From Shimia sp. (GTDB lineage Bacteria; Pseudomonadota; Alphaproteobacteria; Rhodobacterales; Rhodobacteraceae), in the NCBI GenBank assembly GCA_024224295.1, contig JAAENN010000268.1, positions 1 through 47,840 of the forward strand: DNA of 47,840 bases, given 5' to 3'. The position numbers were made by a program, and so were the translations under genes. Below are positions 28,068-35,458 of this stretch, piece after piece. Within the stretch, counting starts at the first letter, position 1; each line of letters opens with the position of its first letter. Under the pieces are notes generated by a model. The model had not been told where the DNA came from. It searched no databases and worked only from the letters and a program-made list of their open reading frames with translations.

Positions 28068-28762
28068 GACCGGGCGAGCTCGGCGGCGACCCAGTTCGGC
28101 ACAACCTGCGTGGCCGGCCCAAAATGGGTTTCAGAAAATCGGGAAACGCCCGAGGAAGGCTCAAGGTTTAACTCCACCGTATGAGCGCCAAACATGTCTG
28201 CTTCGTTTACGAAATTGGCCGCTGGATAGACTTCGCCGGAGGTGCCAATCGAGACAAACACATCCGCCTGCGCCAAAGCGCTGGAAATGCGTTCCATGCC
28301 GTAGGGCATTTCGCCGAACCAGACAACGTCCGGGCGGGTTGCGGCTGCGCCACAGGCCGGGCAGGGGTCATTTGGCGTCATTTTAGGCGGCGCAGGCCAG
28401 CGATGGTCGCAGGCGTGGCACAGGGCGCCGTGCAGAGTCCCGTGCATGTGCAGAACGCTTTGGCTACCGGCCTTTTCGTGCAACCCGTCCACGTTCTGGG
28501 TCACGATCAGGACGGTGCCGGGGAATTCGGCCTCCAGCTCTGCCAGTGCGAAATGGGCGGCGTTGGGTTCCGCCTCGGCGGATTGCACTCGGCGGGCGTT
28601 ATAGAAGTCATGCACCAGTTTTGGATTGCGGGTGAAACCTTCAGGGGTGGCGACATCCTCGATACGGTGCTGCGCCCAGAGGCCACCTTCATCACGAAAG
28701 GTGCCCAGACCGCTTTCGGCGCTGATCCCAGCGCCGGTGAGGATGACAATCGATTGTGACAT
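28061..28762 (-). CDS. cobB: NAD-dependent protein deacylase (sirtuin)
   Basis: A 233-residue Sir2-family enzyme that removes acyl groups from lysines using NAD. GAGISAESGLGTFR lies at 10-23, QNVDGLH at 89-95, and the catalytic His is about H107 in HMHGTL. Four zinc cysteines lie at about 115, 118, 134 and 137. Y54 and R57 in FYNARR form the Tyr-x-x-Arg pair that marks class III sirtuins with desuccinylase/demalonylase ability. ATG 28762 gives the standard MSQSIVILTGAG start. It is divergent from the phosphatase gene. Confidence 0.93.
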   Translation of the reverse strand: MSQSIVILTGAGISAESGLGTFRDEGGLWAQHRIEDVATPEGFTRNPKLVHDFYNARRVQSAEAEPNAAHFALAELEAEFPGTVLIVTQNVDGLHEKAGSQSVLHMHGTLHGALCHACDHRWPAPPKMTPNDPCPACGAAATRPDVVWFGEMPYGMERISSALAQADVFVSIGTSGEVYPAANFVNEADMFGAHTVELNLEPSSGVSRFSETHFGPATQVVPNWVAAELARSK

Positions 28763-28875
28763 GGGGGCTCCTAAGATTGGCTGTGGCCAGTTTTGCAAGC
28801 CGAAAGGGAGGTGGCAAGTGCTTGACCTGTATGCCAATTGCGGCGATGGCTATGGCAACACAAGGGAGAGGTTGC

Positions 28876-29316
28876 ATGCGGGTCTTGTTTGTATGTTTGG
28901 GCAATATCTGTCGCTCACCTTCGGCGGAGGGCGTGTTTCGCGACATGGCACCAGAGGTGGAAACTGACAGCGCGGGCACAGCGGGATGGCACGTGGGCAA
29001 GCCGCCCTATGGGCCGATGCAGGCTGCGGCACTCGCGCGAGATGTGGATTTGTCCGACTTGCGTGCGCGGCAGTTTGTGGTGGAAGATTTTGAACGGTTT
29101 GATCTGATCATCGGTATGGATGCGGAAAACATCGCCAATATTGAGGCGCTGCGACCAAACGGGAATACCACCGATGTGCAGTTGTTCACTGATTATGCGT
29201 CTGACAGCGGACTGTCTGAAGTGCCAGATCCGTACTACACGCGGGATTTTGATGGCGCGCTGGACCTAATCGAGCACTGCGCTCGCGGGCTTAGGACAGC
29301 TATTGCGGCAGGTTGA
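28876..29316 (+). CDS. low-molecular-weight protein-tyrosine phosphatase
   Basis: A 146-residue cytosolic phosphatase. The P-loop at the N-terminus is CLGNICRS with nucleophile C7 and R13, and the general-acid Asp is in DPYYTRDF. The length is typical. ATG 28876 is preceded by GGGAGAG and places the P-loop at the usual position; the open frame further upstream overlaps cobB and is not coding. The target could be a tyrosine kinase of polysaccharide export or free phosphorylated proteins; none is encoded here. Confidence 0.9.
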   Translation: MRVLFVCLGNICRSPSAEGVFRDMAPEVETDSAGTAGWHVGKPPYGPMQAAALARDVDLSDLRARQFVVEDFERFDLIIGMDAENIANIEALRPNGNTTDVQLFTDYASDSGLSEVPDPYYTRDFDGALDLIEHCARGLRTAIAAG

Positions 29317-29340
29317 GGTTTTGGAAAACTGAAAGCTGGG

Positions 29341-30312
29341 TTAGCGGTCTTCATCGAGGGTTTTGAATGCACCGTCCAGCCAAGGGAAGCGCTCGAGGGC
29401 GGGGCTGACCAAATGGGCGTGAATCAGACCGCGCATGCTGTGTGCCACATCGCGCGGCACCGTGTCGGCCCAATCACCGCTGGCGAGCAACGAGATTTGG
29501 CGGCTGAATGGTGGGAAAGGTAACGGGTGCGCCTCTACCTGATCGTGGAACCGTGCGGCCCTTAAGTAGCCCAGAGGTGTTGTGATCGCCCAACCGATGC
29601 CACGCGACACCATGGCCATAAGGGATGGGTTAGAGCCAATTTCAAACCGGTGCGGAATATCAAACTGAGCGCGGGTCAGTTCAGCCTCGATTTGGCGACC
29701 AATAAGTTGTTCCTGACCGTAACGGAGCATGGGCAGGTCTTGCAGCGCTGTTTTGATGTCCCCTGTTTTTGGCAAGTATCCGGCGGGCGCCACGAGAATA
29801 AACGGGTCCTGCGAGAGCGGGTATTCTGTTATGCCTTCAATCGCTTCCGAAGCTACTGCGGTTATTGCTAAATGCAAATCACCGTTGCGAATGGCGTCTG
29901 TGATCTCATGGCTGGGGGCGGTCACCAAGCGGAAGCGACAGCGGGTCATGGATTCTGCCAGTTTGGTGACCAGCCGTGGAGTCAGATCATTGTCAAAGTC
30001 GTCAATGATGCCCATCGATAGCTGGGTCAGGTGGGTGAGGTCCATAACGGTGATTTCGGACTCTGCCAACCTGAGTTGTGAGAGGACCTCCCGCGCGCGG
30101 ACCAGATAGGCGCGCCCCGCCGACGTGAGCTGCATGGGGCGTTTGCTGTGATCAATCAGGTCGGTGCCAAGGGCGGTTTGCAGGTTTCGGATCTGCTGGG
30201 ACACGGCGGGCTGTGACAGGCCCGTGATCTCGGAGGCGCGCGCCACTGAGCCATGTTCGGCAAGCGCTTCAAACGCTTCGAGGCCGCGCAATGTGACACC
30301 TTTGTTGAGCAT
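29341..30312 (-). CDS. LysR-family transcriptional regulator
   Basis: A 323-residue regulator. The N-terminal winged helix-turn-helix (about 5-65) includes GSVARASEITGLSQPAVSQQI, shown here as the helix-turn-helix at about 24-44. A linker helix and a two-lobed effector domain follow, including QLSMGIIDDFDNDLTPRL-type beta/alpha segments and SNPSLMAMVSRGIGWAI. ATG 30312 is preceded by GGAGGG; an ATG twelve bases upstream is the alternative. No adjacent divergent metabolic gene shows what it controls. Confidence 0.88.
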   Translation of the reverse strand: MLNKGVTLRGLEAFEALAEHGSVARASEITGLSQPAVSQQIRNLQTALGTDLIDHSKRPMQLTSAGRAYLVRAREVLSQLRLAESEITVMDLTHLTQLSMGIIDDFDNDLTPRLVTKLAESMTRCRFRLVTAPSHEITDAIRNGDLHLAITAVASEAIEGITEYPLSQDPFILVAPAGYLPKTGDIKTALQDLPMLRYGQEQLIGRQIEAELTRAQFDIPHRFEIGSNPSLMAMVSRGIGWAITTPLGYLRAARFHDQVEAHPLPFPPFSRQISLLASGDWADTVPRDVAHSMRGLIHAHLVSPALERFPWLDGAFKTLDEDR

Positions 30313-30388
30313 AGGTCCCTCCATTAGCTTTGGCTTTTGTGAAAGCGGCTGACCATTGCGTCAAGAGGCTTTCGACACTCCAAAAGAG

Positions 30389-30709
30389 TCAGCGCAGGTG
30401 TTTGCAGCTGGCTACAACGCTGGTTTCGAACTCTTTGTAACGCTTCCAGAAGATTTCATGACTACGCCGGTCCGATTGACGGATTTCCTGTGCCTTATGA
30501 GGTTCCTTGATGAAGCTCGCGGCGAGTTTCTGATCTGCACGAGAAAGGCTTTTGTTCGCGGTTTTCTGAATGCAGCGGCACATTTGGCGGGTGGCTGCAT
30601 CGCGGTCCGAACGTAGGCACGCTCGGTTCAGTGTGCTGGCATCAACCGTCTGAGGAAGTGCAGGAACAAGCATTAGCGCCAAAAACGGCGCAGCGAGAAA
30701 TCTGGTCAT
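30389..30709 (-). CDS. small secreted cysteine-containing protein, function unknown
   Basis: A 106-residue protein with a signal peptide (FLAAPFLALMLVPALP, cleavage near VDA-ST). The mature part has four Cys (ACLRS, MCRCIQ and a last one near the C-terminus), likely paired in the periplasm, and a charged helical segment, DQKLAASFIKEPHKAQEIRQSD. I recall similar proteins across Rhodobacteraceae, sometimes misnamed arginine transporters; it has no membrane domain that could transport. It lies upstream of the LysR gene on the same strand, 76 bp away. Confidence 0.7.
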   Translation of the reverse strand: MTRFLAAPFLALMLVPALPQTVDASTLNRACLRSDRDAATRQMCRCIQKTANKSLSRADQKLAASFIKEPHKAQEIRQSDRRSHEIFWKRYKEFETSVVASCKHLR

Positions 30710-30930
30710 GGTTGCCTCATTTGTCTGTGCCGGGCCGCGTGGCTTGATAGGTGCCCTCTGGTTCGCCCGGCAAAAAAACCAAGCATAGAATGGGGCAAAA
30801 TCACGTCTGTTGCAATCACATGCCTGTGTTCGGCTATGGCAAGGCAGATGCCTTCAGGTCTCGGCGCCGGAAAACCATTAGTCAATTTGTGGGGGCGTGC
30901 ACTAAGCTGAAGAAAAGCAAGGAGGAACCT

Positions 30931-31251
30931 ATGCCAAAAATTTCCAAGGAGATGGAGCTTCAGACCGTCATCACGACCTTCGAAATGACGCCAGGCACCT
31001 GCCAAGATCTGCTGGATGCGCTGACCGATGCGTATGATCAGTTCATTTCCAAGCAGCCAGGGTTTATTGCCGCGGGTTTGCATGTGAATGACGCACAGAC
31101 CCGGATTGCCAATTATTCACAATGGCAGCGTCGGGAGGATTTTCAGGCGATGTTGCGCAGCGAAGAGATGCGGGCACGCAACCGCACGATCAATCAACTT
31201 TGTCGCAGTTTTGAACCTGTGATGTATGACGTCATGAAGTCCTATGATTGA
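30931..31251 (+). CDS. antibiotic-biosynthesis-monooxygenase (ABM) domain protein
   Basis: A 106-residue ferredoxin-like-fold protein of the ABM family. TVITTFEMTPGTCQDLLDALTDAY (segment at about 11-34), then QPGFIAAGLHV and YSQWQRREDFQAML give the typical strand-helix-strand order with the conserved Trp. Such small proteins act as cofactor-free monooxygenases or in heme or quinol chemistry; the substrate here is unknown. The ATG has an excellent AAGGAGG site. uspA follows 47 bp downstream. Confidence 0.78.
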   Translation: MPKISKEMELQTVITTFEMTPGTCQDLLDALTDAYDQFISKQPGFIAAGLHVNDAQTRIANYSQWQRREDFQAMLRSEEMRARNRTINQLCRSFEPVMYDVMKSYD

Positions 31252-31298
31252 CGTTTTGGTTCGTTACTGCTGTTGTTGTGTCTGGTTAGGAGTTTGAA

Positions 31299-31706
31299 AT
31301 GTATAAGCATATTCTGGTGCCTGTAGCTTTTGACGAGGGCCATGATCCAAGCGAGGCAGTGGCCGTGGCGCGGCGGTTGGTTGATGAGGACGGGCAAGTC
31401 AGCTTACTGCACGTGATGGCGCATGTGCCGAGCTATGTGATCAACTACGTGCCGGAAGGGTTTCAAGCCGAGGCTCAGTCCGCAATTGTGGCCAGTCTGG
31501 AGGCGATGGGCGGCGATCTTCCGAACGTAAAAGGCGTGGTCGAAGAAGGGCACGCAGGCAAGACGATAGGGCGGTGGGCGGCTGCAAATGCCGTGGATTG
31601 CATCGTGATCGCGTCACATAGGCCGGGCGTACAAGACATTGTGTTGGGCAGCACCGCGGCACAGGTTGTGCGGCATGCCAAATGCGCGGTACATGTGACT
31701 CGATAG
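31299..31706 (+). CDS. universal stress protein (UspA family)
   Basis: A 135-residue single Usp domain: MYKHILVPV start, helix SEAVAVARRLV, and the C-terminal nucleotide-loop region HRPGVQDIVLGSTAAQVVRHAKCAVHV. The usual GxxG-x9-GS/T pattern is kept only in part, since the first Gly region reads HRPGVQ. ATP binding is therefore likely but not certain. It lies in a same-strand run between the ABM gene and a small secreted-protein gene 20 bp downstream. Confidence 0.88.
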   Translation: MYKHILVPVAFDEGHDPSEAVAVARRLVDEDGQVSLLHVMAHVPSYVINYVPEGFQAEAQSAIVASLEAMGGDLPNVKGVVEEGHAGKTIGRWAAANAVDCIVIASHRPGVQDIVLGSTAAQVVRHAKCAVHVTR

Positions 31707-31726
31707 ACAGGGAGAAAGGCTTAATT

Positions 31727-32227
31727 ATGCGCGTAGTCAAAGTGTTGCAGGCAGCAGTAGTGGCCTTTGTCGGAATCGTGGCCCAGCCTGTGATGGCAGA
31801 GGAAGACATTGGCTTTTCGGACCAGCAGACAAAACGGACCGTGAATATTTTTGCCTATGGTGTCTCTGAATGCGCAAAGGTTGACTTGGTCTATCGTGTG
31901 GATTGTCTGCGACAAACTTACAGTCAAACTGTGCGTGTGATCTCAAAGGCTTCGGTCTATTGGGAGGCGGAAGTGGCGCTGACCCGTGTGAACCGCGGGT
32001 TATATTCCTTTGTGCGTGCGAATACTGATTCCAACCTCGGGCGGGAACGTGTGAATGGCGGGCGGATCAAAGCCGTCACGCAGGAGTCCTTGCCGCAAGC
32101 GATTCAGCTTTATATGGCGGGTGCGGATAGGGCAGCTGAAGTCATGCGAAGCGGCTCATCGATTGAGTCACGTTACTTTGCGCCGATTGCGGATGCAGTG
32201 GAGGCATCTAAAGCGTTGCTTCAATAA
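31727..32227 (+). CDS. small periplasmic protein, function unknown
   Basis: A 166-residue protein with a signal peptide (VLQAAVVAFVGIVA, cleavage near VMA-EE). The mature part is mostly helical with two Cys (ECAKV and DCLRQ) that could form a disulfide, and a run YWEAEVALTRVNRGLYSFV. I do not recognise the family. It has a good GGAGAAAGG site and follows uspA by 20 bp, so it is probably co-transcribed with the stress protein. It converges on the VOC gene. Confidence 0.68.
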   Translation: MRVVKVLQAAVVAFVGIVAQPVMAEEDIGFSDQQTKRTVNIFAYGVSECAKVDLVYRVDCLRQTYSQTVRVISKASVYWEAEVALTRVNRGLYSFVRANTDSNLGRERVNGGRIKAVTQESLPQAIQLYMAGADRAAEVMRSGSSIESRYFAPIADAVEASKALLQ

Positions 32228-32329
32228 CCGTCATCGCCACAGGTTTGGCGAGACATCTGAAGGTCGGTATCCTGTTGGTATGACGACTTATTTATGGAGG
32301 GGCGGCGTTGAACGTGCCTACCTATACGT

Positions 32330-32743
32330 TTAGGTGCTCAAAGTTGCGGGACGCAGCTCCGCCGGCAGCTCGTCTAGGTGAAAATCCACATGCAGGTGGT
32401 TCCCGTCGGGATCATGGATGTTAACCTGCACTATCGGAAAGCCGGGCGGGAAGCCGAAATAGTACTCCAGATTGCGGTTTTTGAGCACCTCGAGAAACGC
32501 GGGTAAGTCAGTGGCGGCAAAAGCGGCATGTTCAAGTGCGATCTCCTGCCCGCCCGCGATGAGCGGTTTTGTGGAGCCCACCAGGTGCACCACCGCTTGG
32601 TCGCCGAGGTACATCCAGGCACCTGGAAAACCGAAATCCGGCCGAGGGCCGTTGGTCATGCCCAACACCTCTTCGTAAAAGCGGACCATGTTGTCGAGAT
32701 TCTGCGTGCCGATGTTGGCGTGATCTAATTTGTGTAATGGCAT
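32330..32743 (-). CDS. VOC-family (glyoxalase-like) protein
   Basis: A 137-residue single vicinal-oxygen-chelate module pair. KLDHANIGTQNL gives the first metal His, ALEHAAFAATDL the middle ligand, and DPDGNHLHVDF the C-terminal end. Members act as dioxygenases, isomerases or resistance proteins, and the substrate cannot be told. ATG 32743 starts with MPLHKLDH; the frame runs on to 32779 but overlaps the upstream gene. It follows the HugZ-like gene on the same strand by 32 bp, probably one operon. Confidence 0.85.
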   Translation of the reverse strand: MPLHKLDHANIGTQNLDNMVRFYEEVLGMTNGPRPDFGFPGAWMYLGDQAVVHLVGSTKPLIAGGQEIALEHAAFAATDLPAFLEVLKNRNLEYYFGFPPGFPIVQVNIHDPDGNHLHVDFHLDELPAELRPATLST

Positions 32744-32775
32744 GGTGCGACGGTAGGGCGCGCCATTGCGCTCCG

Positions 32776-33279
32776 TCAAGAAAAAGGTGTTGGCGCTAAC
32801 AAATCTTCGGGTGCCAGTCGGAAAGCCTTGCCAAACCCGCCATTCATCAGGCCGCCGGACACCTCAAATCGCACAAATGAGAAATCGGGGAAATCAACGT
32901 AGAGTTTGGCTTTCGGCCGCAGCGACAAGTAGTGGTCACGGGTTTGAGCATGGGCGTCGCTGTCTTTGGCGAGGAACGATGCCTTTGTGTGCAATGTCAT
33001 GCGCGGGTGGGTGAGTGGGTCGCCTTTGTCGCCAGGTTCGCCAACCAATAGCGCGCAGTGGGCGTTTGCGCGCAGGGCTGCTGTGTGGCTGGACAGATCA
33101 GAGACCAATGTGATTGGGGCGCCATCTGGGCCGGTGGCAAGAGCGACGCGGGTCACAGACGGCGTGCCGGTGGCGGGGTCGGTGACAGCAAGCGCAGCGT
33201 AGGTTGCGGTGGTCATCAAGTCGCGGGCCAGCGTGCGGGCCTCAGCATCGGTTGGGCGGATCGGGTCAGATTTGGTCAT
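32776..33279 (-). CDS. HugZ-like / pyridoxamine-phosphate-oxidase-fold protein
   Basis: A 167-residue split-barrel FMN-binding-fold protein. TTATYAALAVTDPATGTPSVTRVA forms the first strands (about 22-45), then LVSDLSSHTAALRANAHCALLVGEPG (about 58-83) and the C-terminal FVRFEVSGGLMNGGFGKAFRL. HugZ proteins degrade heme, but the C-terminal heme-binding extension of true HugZ is not present at this length, so a general flavin or pyridoxal role is possible. The nearest clear promoter on this strand is that of the RNA candidate upstream, with a terminator in between. Confidence 0.82.
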   Translation of the reverse strand: MTKSDPIRPTDAEARTLARDLMTTATYAALAVTDPATGTPSVTRVALATGPDGAPITLVSDLSSHTAALRANAHCALLVGEPGDKGDPLTHPRMTLHTKASFLAKDSDAHAQTRDHYLSLRPKAKLYVDFPDFSFVRFEVSGGLMNGGFGKAFRLAPEDLLAPTPFS

Positions 33280-33323
33280 GGTGGAAGCGTGTCAGTTTTT
33301 CAGGGGGAGCAAAAGTGTGCAGC

Positions 33324-33359
33324 AAACAAAAACGGCGCCTGGGTGCAACCTGGGCGCCG
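33324..33359 (-). terminator. intrinsic terminator of the candidate small RNA
   Basis: On the minus strand CGGCGCC (33359-33353) pairs with GGCGCCG (33339-33333), with a 3-bp inner helix, followed by TTTTTGTTT. It sits upstream of the HugZ-like gene. Confidence 0.8.
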
Positions 33360-33486
33360 GTATTGTGTAGCTGGCGGGACCGTGTCTGCTTGCGTGCGTG
33401 GCTTGCTGTCTGGCGGGACCTGGCGAAAAGCTCGGTCTGGCTTGATTGCTTGCTGCGTGCGTGGCCGGTCTGGCTAGCTCTCTGTT
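33324..33486 (-). ncRNA. candidate small RNA with duplicated modules
   Basis: A near-consensus minus-strand promoter (33493-33521) fires into this stretch and a strong intrinsic terminator closes it, defining a transcript of about 163 nt with no open frame of note. Three short modules each occur twice: AGCCAGACCG (33475-33466, 33442-33433), GCCACGCACGCA (33465-33454, 33402-33391) and GGTCCCGCCAG (33420-33410, 33381-33371). A fourth, CAGCAAGC, also occurs twice. It could be a standalone regulator, or an attenuated leader of the HugZ-like gene that begins 45 bp past the terminator. No antiterminator pairing was found by eye. It does not match any RNA family I recognise. Confidence 0.55.
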
Positions 33487-33492
33487 GGCTTA

Positions 33493-33521
33493 TACATAGG
33501 AGCAGTGGGAGGGGAGTTCAA
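33493..33521 (-). promoter_or_regulatory. promoter of the candidate small RNA
   Basis: Minus-strand TTGAAC (33521-33516), 17 bp, TATGTA (33498-33493). The start site would be near 33486. Confidence 0.6.
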
Positions 33522-33663
33522 GGAAAAAGTGTTTAAAAACATAATGTTGATTAGTTTAGTCAGGTACTGCTGTCTGAGTATTTTCGTCAAGAACTCGCAA
33601 TTTTAGGTACCGGAGGGACAAGGTGCTGGAGGTATTGGCTAATTCTCGCGGTGTTCTGTGACG

Positions 33664-33720
33664 CGTGACAGGTGAGAAATCCCGCGTGTTTCACGGCGTC
33701 GCGGAGGAAACCTCGTCACG
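33664..33720 (+). other. nested inverted repeats upstream of the zinc-ribbon gene
   Basis: CGTGAC (33664) pairs with GTCACG (33715), AGGT (33670) with ACCT (33710) and CCGCG (33682) with CGCGG (33700). The three helices nest around a 13-nt loop and end 63 bp before the ATG at 33784. It could be a structured 5' leader. Together with the small RNA region it accounts for most of the 504-bp gap without a protein gene (33280-33783). Confidence 0.35.
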
Positions 33721-33783
33721 TCGGCTGGAATTTCGTGAAGTGGTCCCTAAGTTTTTAGCACGCAAACAAAAGGAACGTGCTTG

Positions 33784-34080
33784 ATGAAATGTCCAGTGGA
33801 CGGTGAAACTCTAGTGATTGCAGATCGCAATGGGGTGGAGATTGATTATTGCCCCAGTTTTCGCGGCGTGTGGCTGGATCGTGGCGAATTGGACAAGATC
33901 ATCGAGCGGGCCGGTGCCTATGCGGCGGCGCCACCACCGCCGCCTGCAGCGGCGCAGCCCGCATCGCAGCGTGGCTATGATGGACGTGGCTATGACGAAG
34001 GGCATGTGCGTCGCTATGAGGGCAAGTCACGCAAGAAGAAAAAGATGAGCAGTTTCCTCGACGACATCTTTGATTTCTAA
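33784..34080 (+). CDS. zf-TFIIB-type zinc-ribbon protein with an altered Cys site
   Basis: A 98-residue protein. The N-terminal 45 residues match the zf-TFIIB domain: MKCPVDG, then GVEIDYCPSFRGVWLDRGELDKI. The usual second motif CPxC reads C23-P-S-F26, so a zinc ligand appears lost; the first reads CPVD, which is common in this subfamily. After the domain come a Pro/Ala tract, a Gly/Tyr/Arg-rich stretch and a basic tail KSRKKKKM, hinting at nucleic-acid contact. The ATG follows AAAGGA at a normal distance. Confidence 0.8.
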   Translation: MKCPVDGETLVIADRNGVEIDYCPSFRGVWLDRGELDKIIERAGAYAAAPPPPPAAAQPASQRGYDGRGYDEGHVRRYEGKSRKKKKMSSFLDDIFDF

Positions 34081-34102
34081 GATCTTCTAGAGCGTGGTGC
34101 TG

Positions 34103-34489
34103 TCATCCAGTTGGCGGATGCAGCGCCGTGCAGTGCTGCGCGTGCGCGCGGGCGCGGTCTTTGGCGGCGGGTAGGTCCCGCCGCAGGGCTTTCAGGTGTT
34201 GGCGTTGTTGCGCCACGTCTAACTCGACCGGGGTTTCTACTGTGCGGTAGCGGGTTTCCGGGCAGCTGTAGGCGCGGTCTTTCTTGTCATAGCAGGTGTC
34301 ATAATAGGTGTAGCTTTCTGAGCTGCGGTGGATGGCGTAGCCGCGGGTGATGTTGCCTTCGGCGGTTGTGATGGCGCGACGTAGTGTGGCGACTTCAGAT
34401 TGCGCGGTGGAAATACAGCGTTCCAACGGGGTTGCACAGGCGGTCAGAAGGGTGAGGCCAAACAGGGTGATAGGATAAGCAAAATGCAT
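34103..34489 (-). CDS. predicted lipoprotein, function unknown
   Basis: A 128-residue protein with a lipoprotein signal peptide: lipobox LTAC with the lipidated Cys at 18. The mature part is helical with a central Tyr/Asp/Cys-rich section (YTYYDTCYDKKDRAYSCPET), whose Cys may pair, flanked by coiled-coil-like helices rich in Arg and Ala. I do not recognise the family. It converges on the zinc-ribbon gene and is divergent from the XRE regulator. Confidence 0.68.
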   Translation of the reverse strand: MHFAYPITLFGLTLLTACATPLERCISTAQSEVATLRRAITTAEGNITRGYAIHRSSESYTYYDTCYDKKDRAYSCPETRYRTVETPVELDVAQQRQHLKALRRDLPAAKDRARAHAQHCTALHPPTG

Positions 34490-34682
34490 GAGGGGCTCCT
34501 TTGATAGGAGCAGCCTGCGGCCGGTGTCACGCGTCAGGCAAAACCAGCGGGTTGTTATTGGATAACCGGCGCGCAGCGCGTGTCAAACATATAATCATGC
34601 TAAAATTCAATTTAGTATACATATCTTTTTCCCGTGATATGGTGTGGCCGCAATTTTCCCAGATTTTTCAATGGAGATCGTA

Positions 34683-35282
34683 ATGGCAGCGTCCCCGTCA
34701 GTAAAAAAGAAAAAACAAAAGGGGCAGCCCGAAAAGCTGGGGCAGGCGATCCGGTTGCGGCGCAAGGCGTTGGGCAAGACGCTCACGGTCGTTGCTGAAG
34801 AGGCGGATTTGACCACCGGGTTCATTTCGCAGGTCGAGCGCGGGATCAGCTCTCCGTCGCTGTCGTCATTGATGTCGATTGCGGCGGCGTTGCAGACCAG
34901 CGTTGAGCAGTTGTTGAGTGTGCCGGAGACCTATTCTGAGTTTATCCAGAAAGATCGCCGACAATCCTATGCGCTTGGCACGGCGGGCCGTTTTTATGAG
35001 AAATTGGGGCCTGGGTTCCCGGGTGCGTTGATGCATTCGCAAATCATTCACCGTCCACCGGGGCATGAATCCGAGAAGATGTGCCATGATGGGGAGGTGT
35101 TTTGTTACCTTCTTTCAGGCGAGGTTGAGTACCATCTGGATGGCGCGATGTTTGTCATGAGGCCGGGGGATGTGATTCACCACAACACCGCAAAACCGCA
35201 TTTTTCGCGTGTCGTGAGCGATGTGGAATCCGTTGAATTGTGGGTCAGCACGACGCCAATGAGCACAGTGGCTGAAAATTAA
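34683..35282 (+). CDS. XRE-cupin transcriptional regulator
   Basis: A 199-residue regulator with a Lys-rich N-terminus, an XRE helix-turn-helix at about 18-75 (LGQAIRLRRKALGKTL, then TTGFISQVERGISSPSL) and a C-terminal cupin (about 110-190, with GEVEYHLDG and MRPGDVIHHN). This class senses a small metabolite through the cupin and often controls amino-acid, polyamine or peptide transport. It stands directly before the peptide importer operon and is its most likely regulator. ATG 34683 has GGAGA upstream. Confidence 0.88.
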   Translation: MAASPSVKKKKQKGQPEKLGQAIRLRRKALGKTLTVVAEEADLTTGFISQVERGISSPSLSSLMSIAAALQTSVEQLLSVPETYSEFIQKDRRQSYALGTAGRFYEKLGPGFPGALMHSQIIHRPPGHESEKMCHDGEVFCYLLSGEVEYHLDGAMFVMRPGDVIHHNTAKPHFSRVVSDVESVELWVSTTPMSTVAEN

Positions 35283-35416
35283 GTTTGCGGATGTTTGAAA
35301 GAAGGGTAGTGTTTTCAGTATATTGTATCCAATTTTGCGACCCGCTCTAAAATCCCTGCTCCAAAAATTTAGTTTCGCTAAAAAAAGTTTTAACAAAATA
35401 TCAAAAACTGCCTATT

Positions 35417-35448
35417 CTCCTGGTCACCGAAGAGATTCGACCAGGGAG
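35417..35448 (+). promoter_or_regulatory. inverted repeat overlapping the ribosome-binding site of the peptide importer operon
   Basis: CTCCTGGTC (35417-35425) and GACCAGGGAG (35439-35448) are complementary apart from one extra G, and the right arm includes the start of the GGGAGGA ribosome-binding site. A weak promoter (TTAACA 35390, 17 bp, TATTCT 35413) would start transcription inside the left arm, so the repeat may act as an operator rather than an RNA hairpin. Confidence 0.4.
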
Positions 35449-35458
35449 GAAAATAGAC

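Noticed and set aside
29800-30109. Plus-strand frames opposite the LysR gene
   Set aside because: Shadow frames of a clear LysR regulator.
33371-33475. CRISPR-like array from the short repeats
   Set aside because: Repeats are only 8-12 bp, of different kinds and irregularly spaced, with just two copies each and no cas genes.
33204-33536. Plus-strand frames over the small-RNA region
   Set aside because: Trp- and Cys-rich translations without motif; the repeats and the minus-strand promoter and terminator explain the region better.
34600-35330. Shared AGTATA-type motif before the XRE-cupin gene and the peptide operon as a common operator
   Set aside because: The two tracts differ in length and symmetry and lie in A+T-rich DNA; too weak to call.
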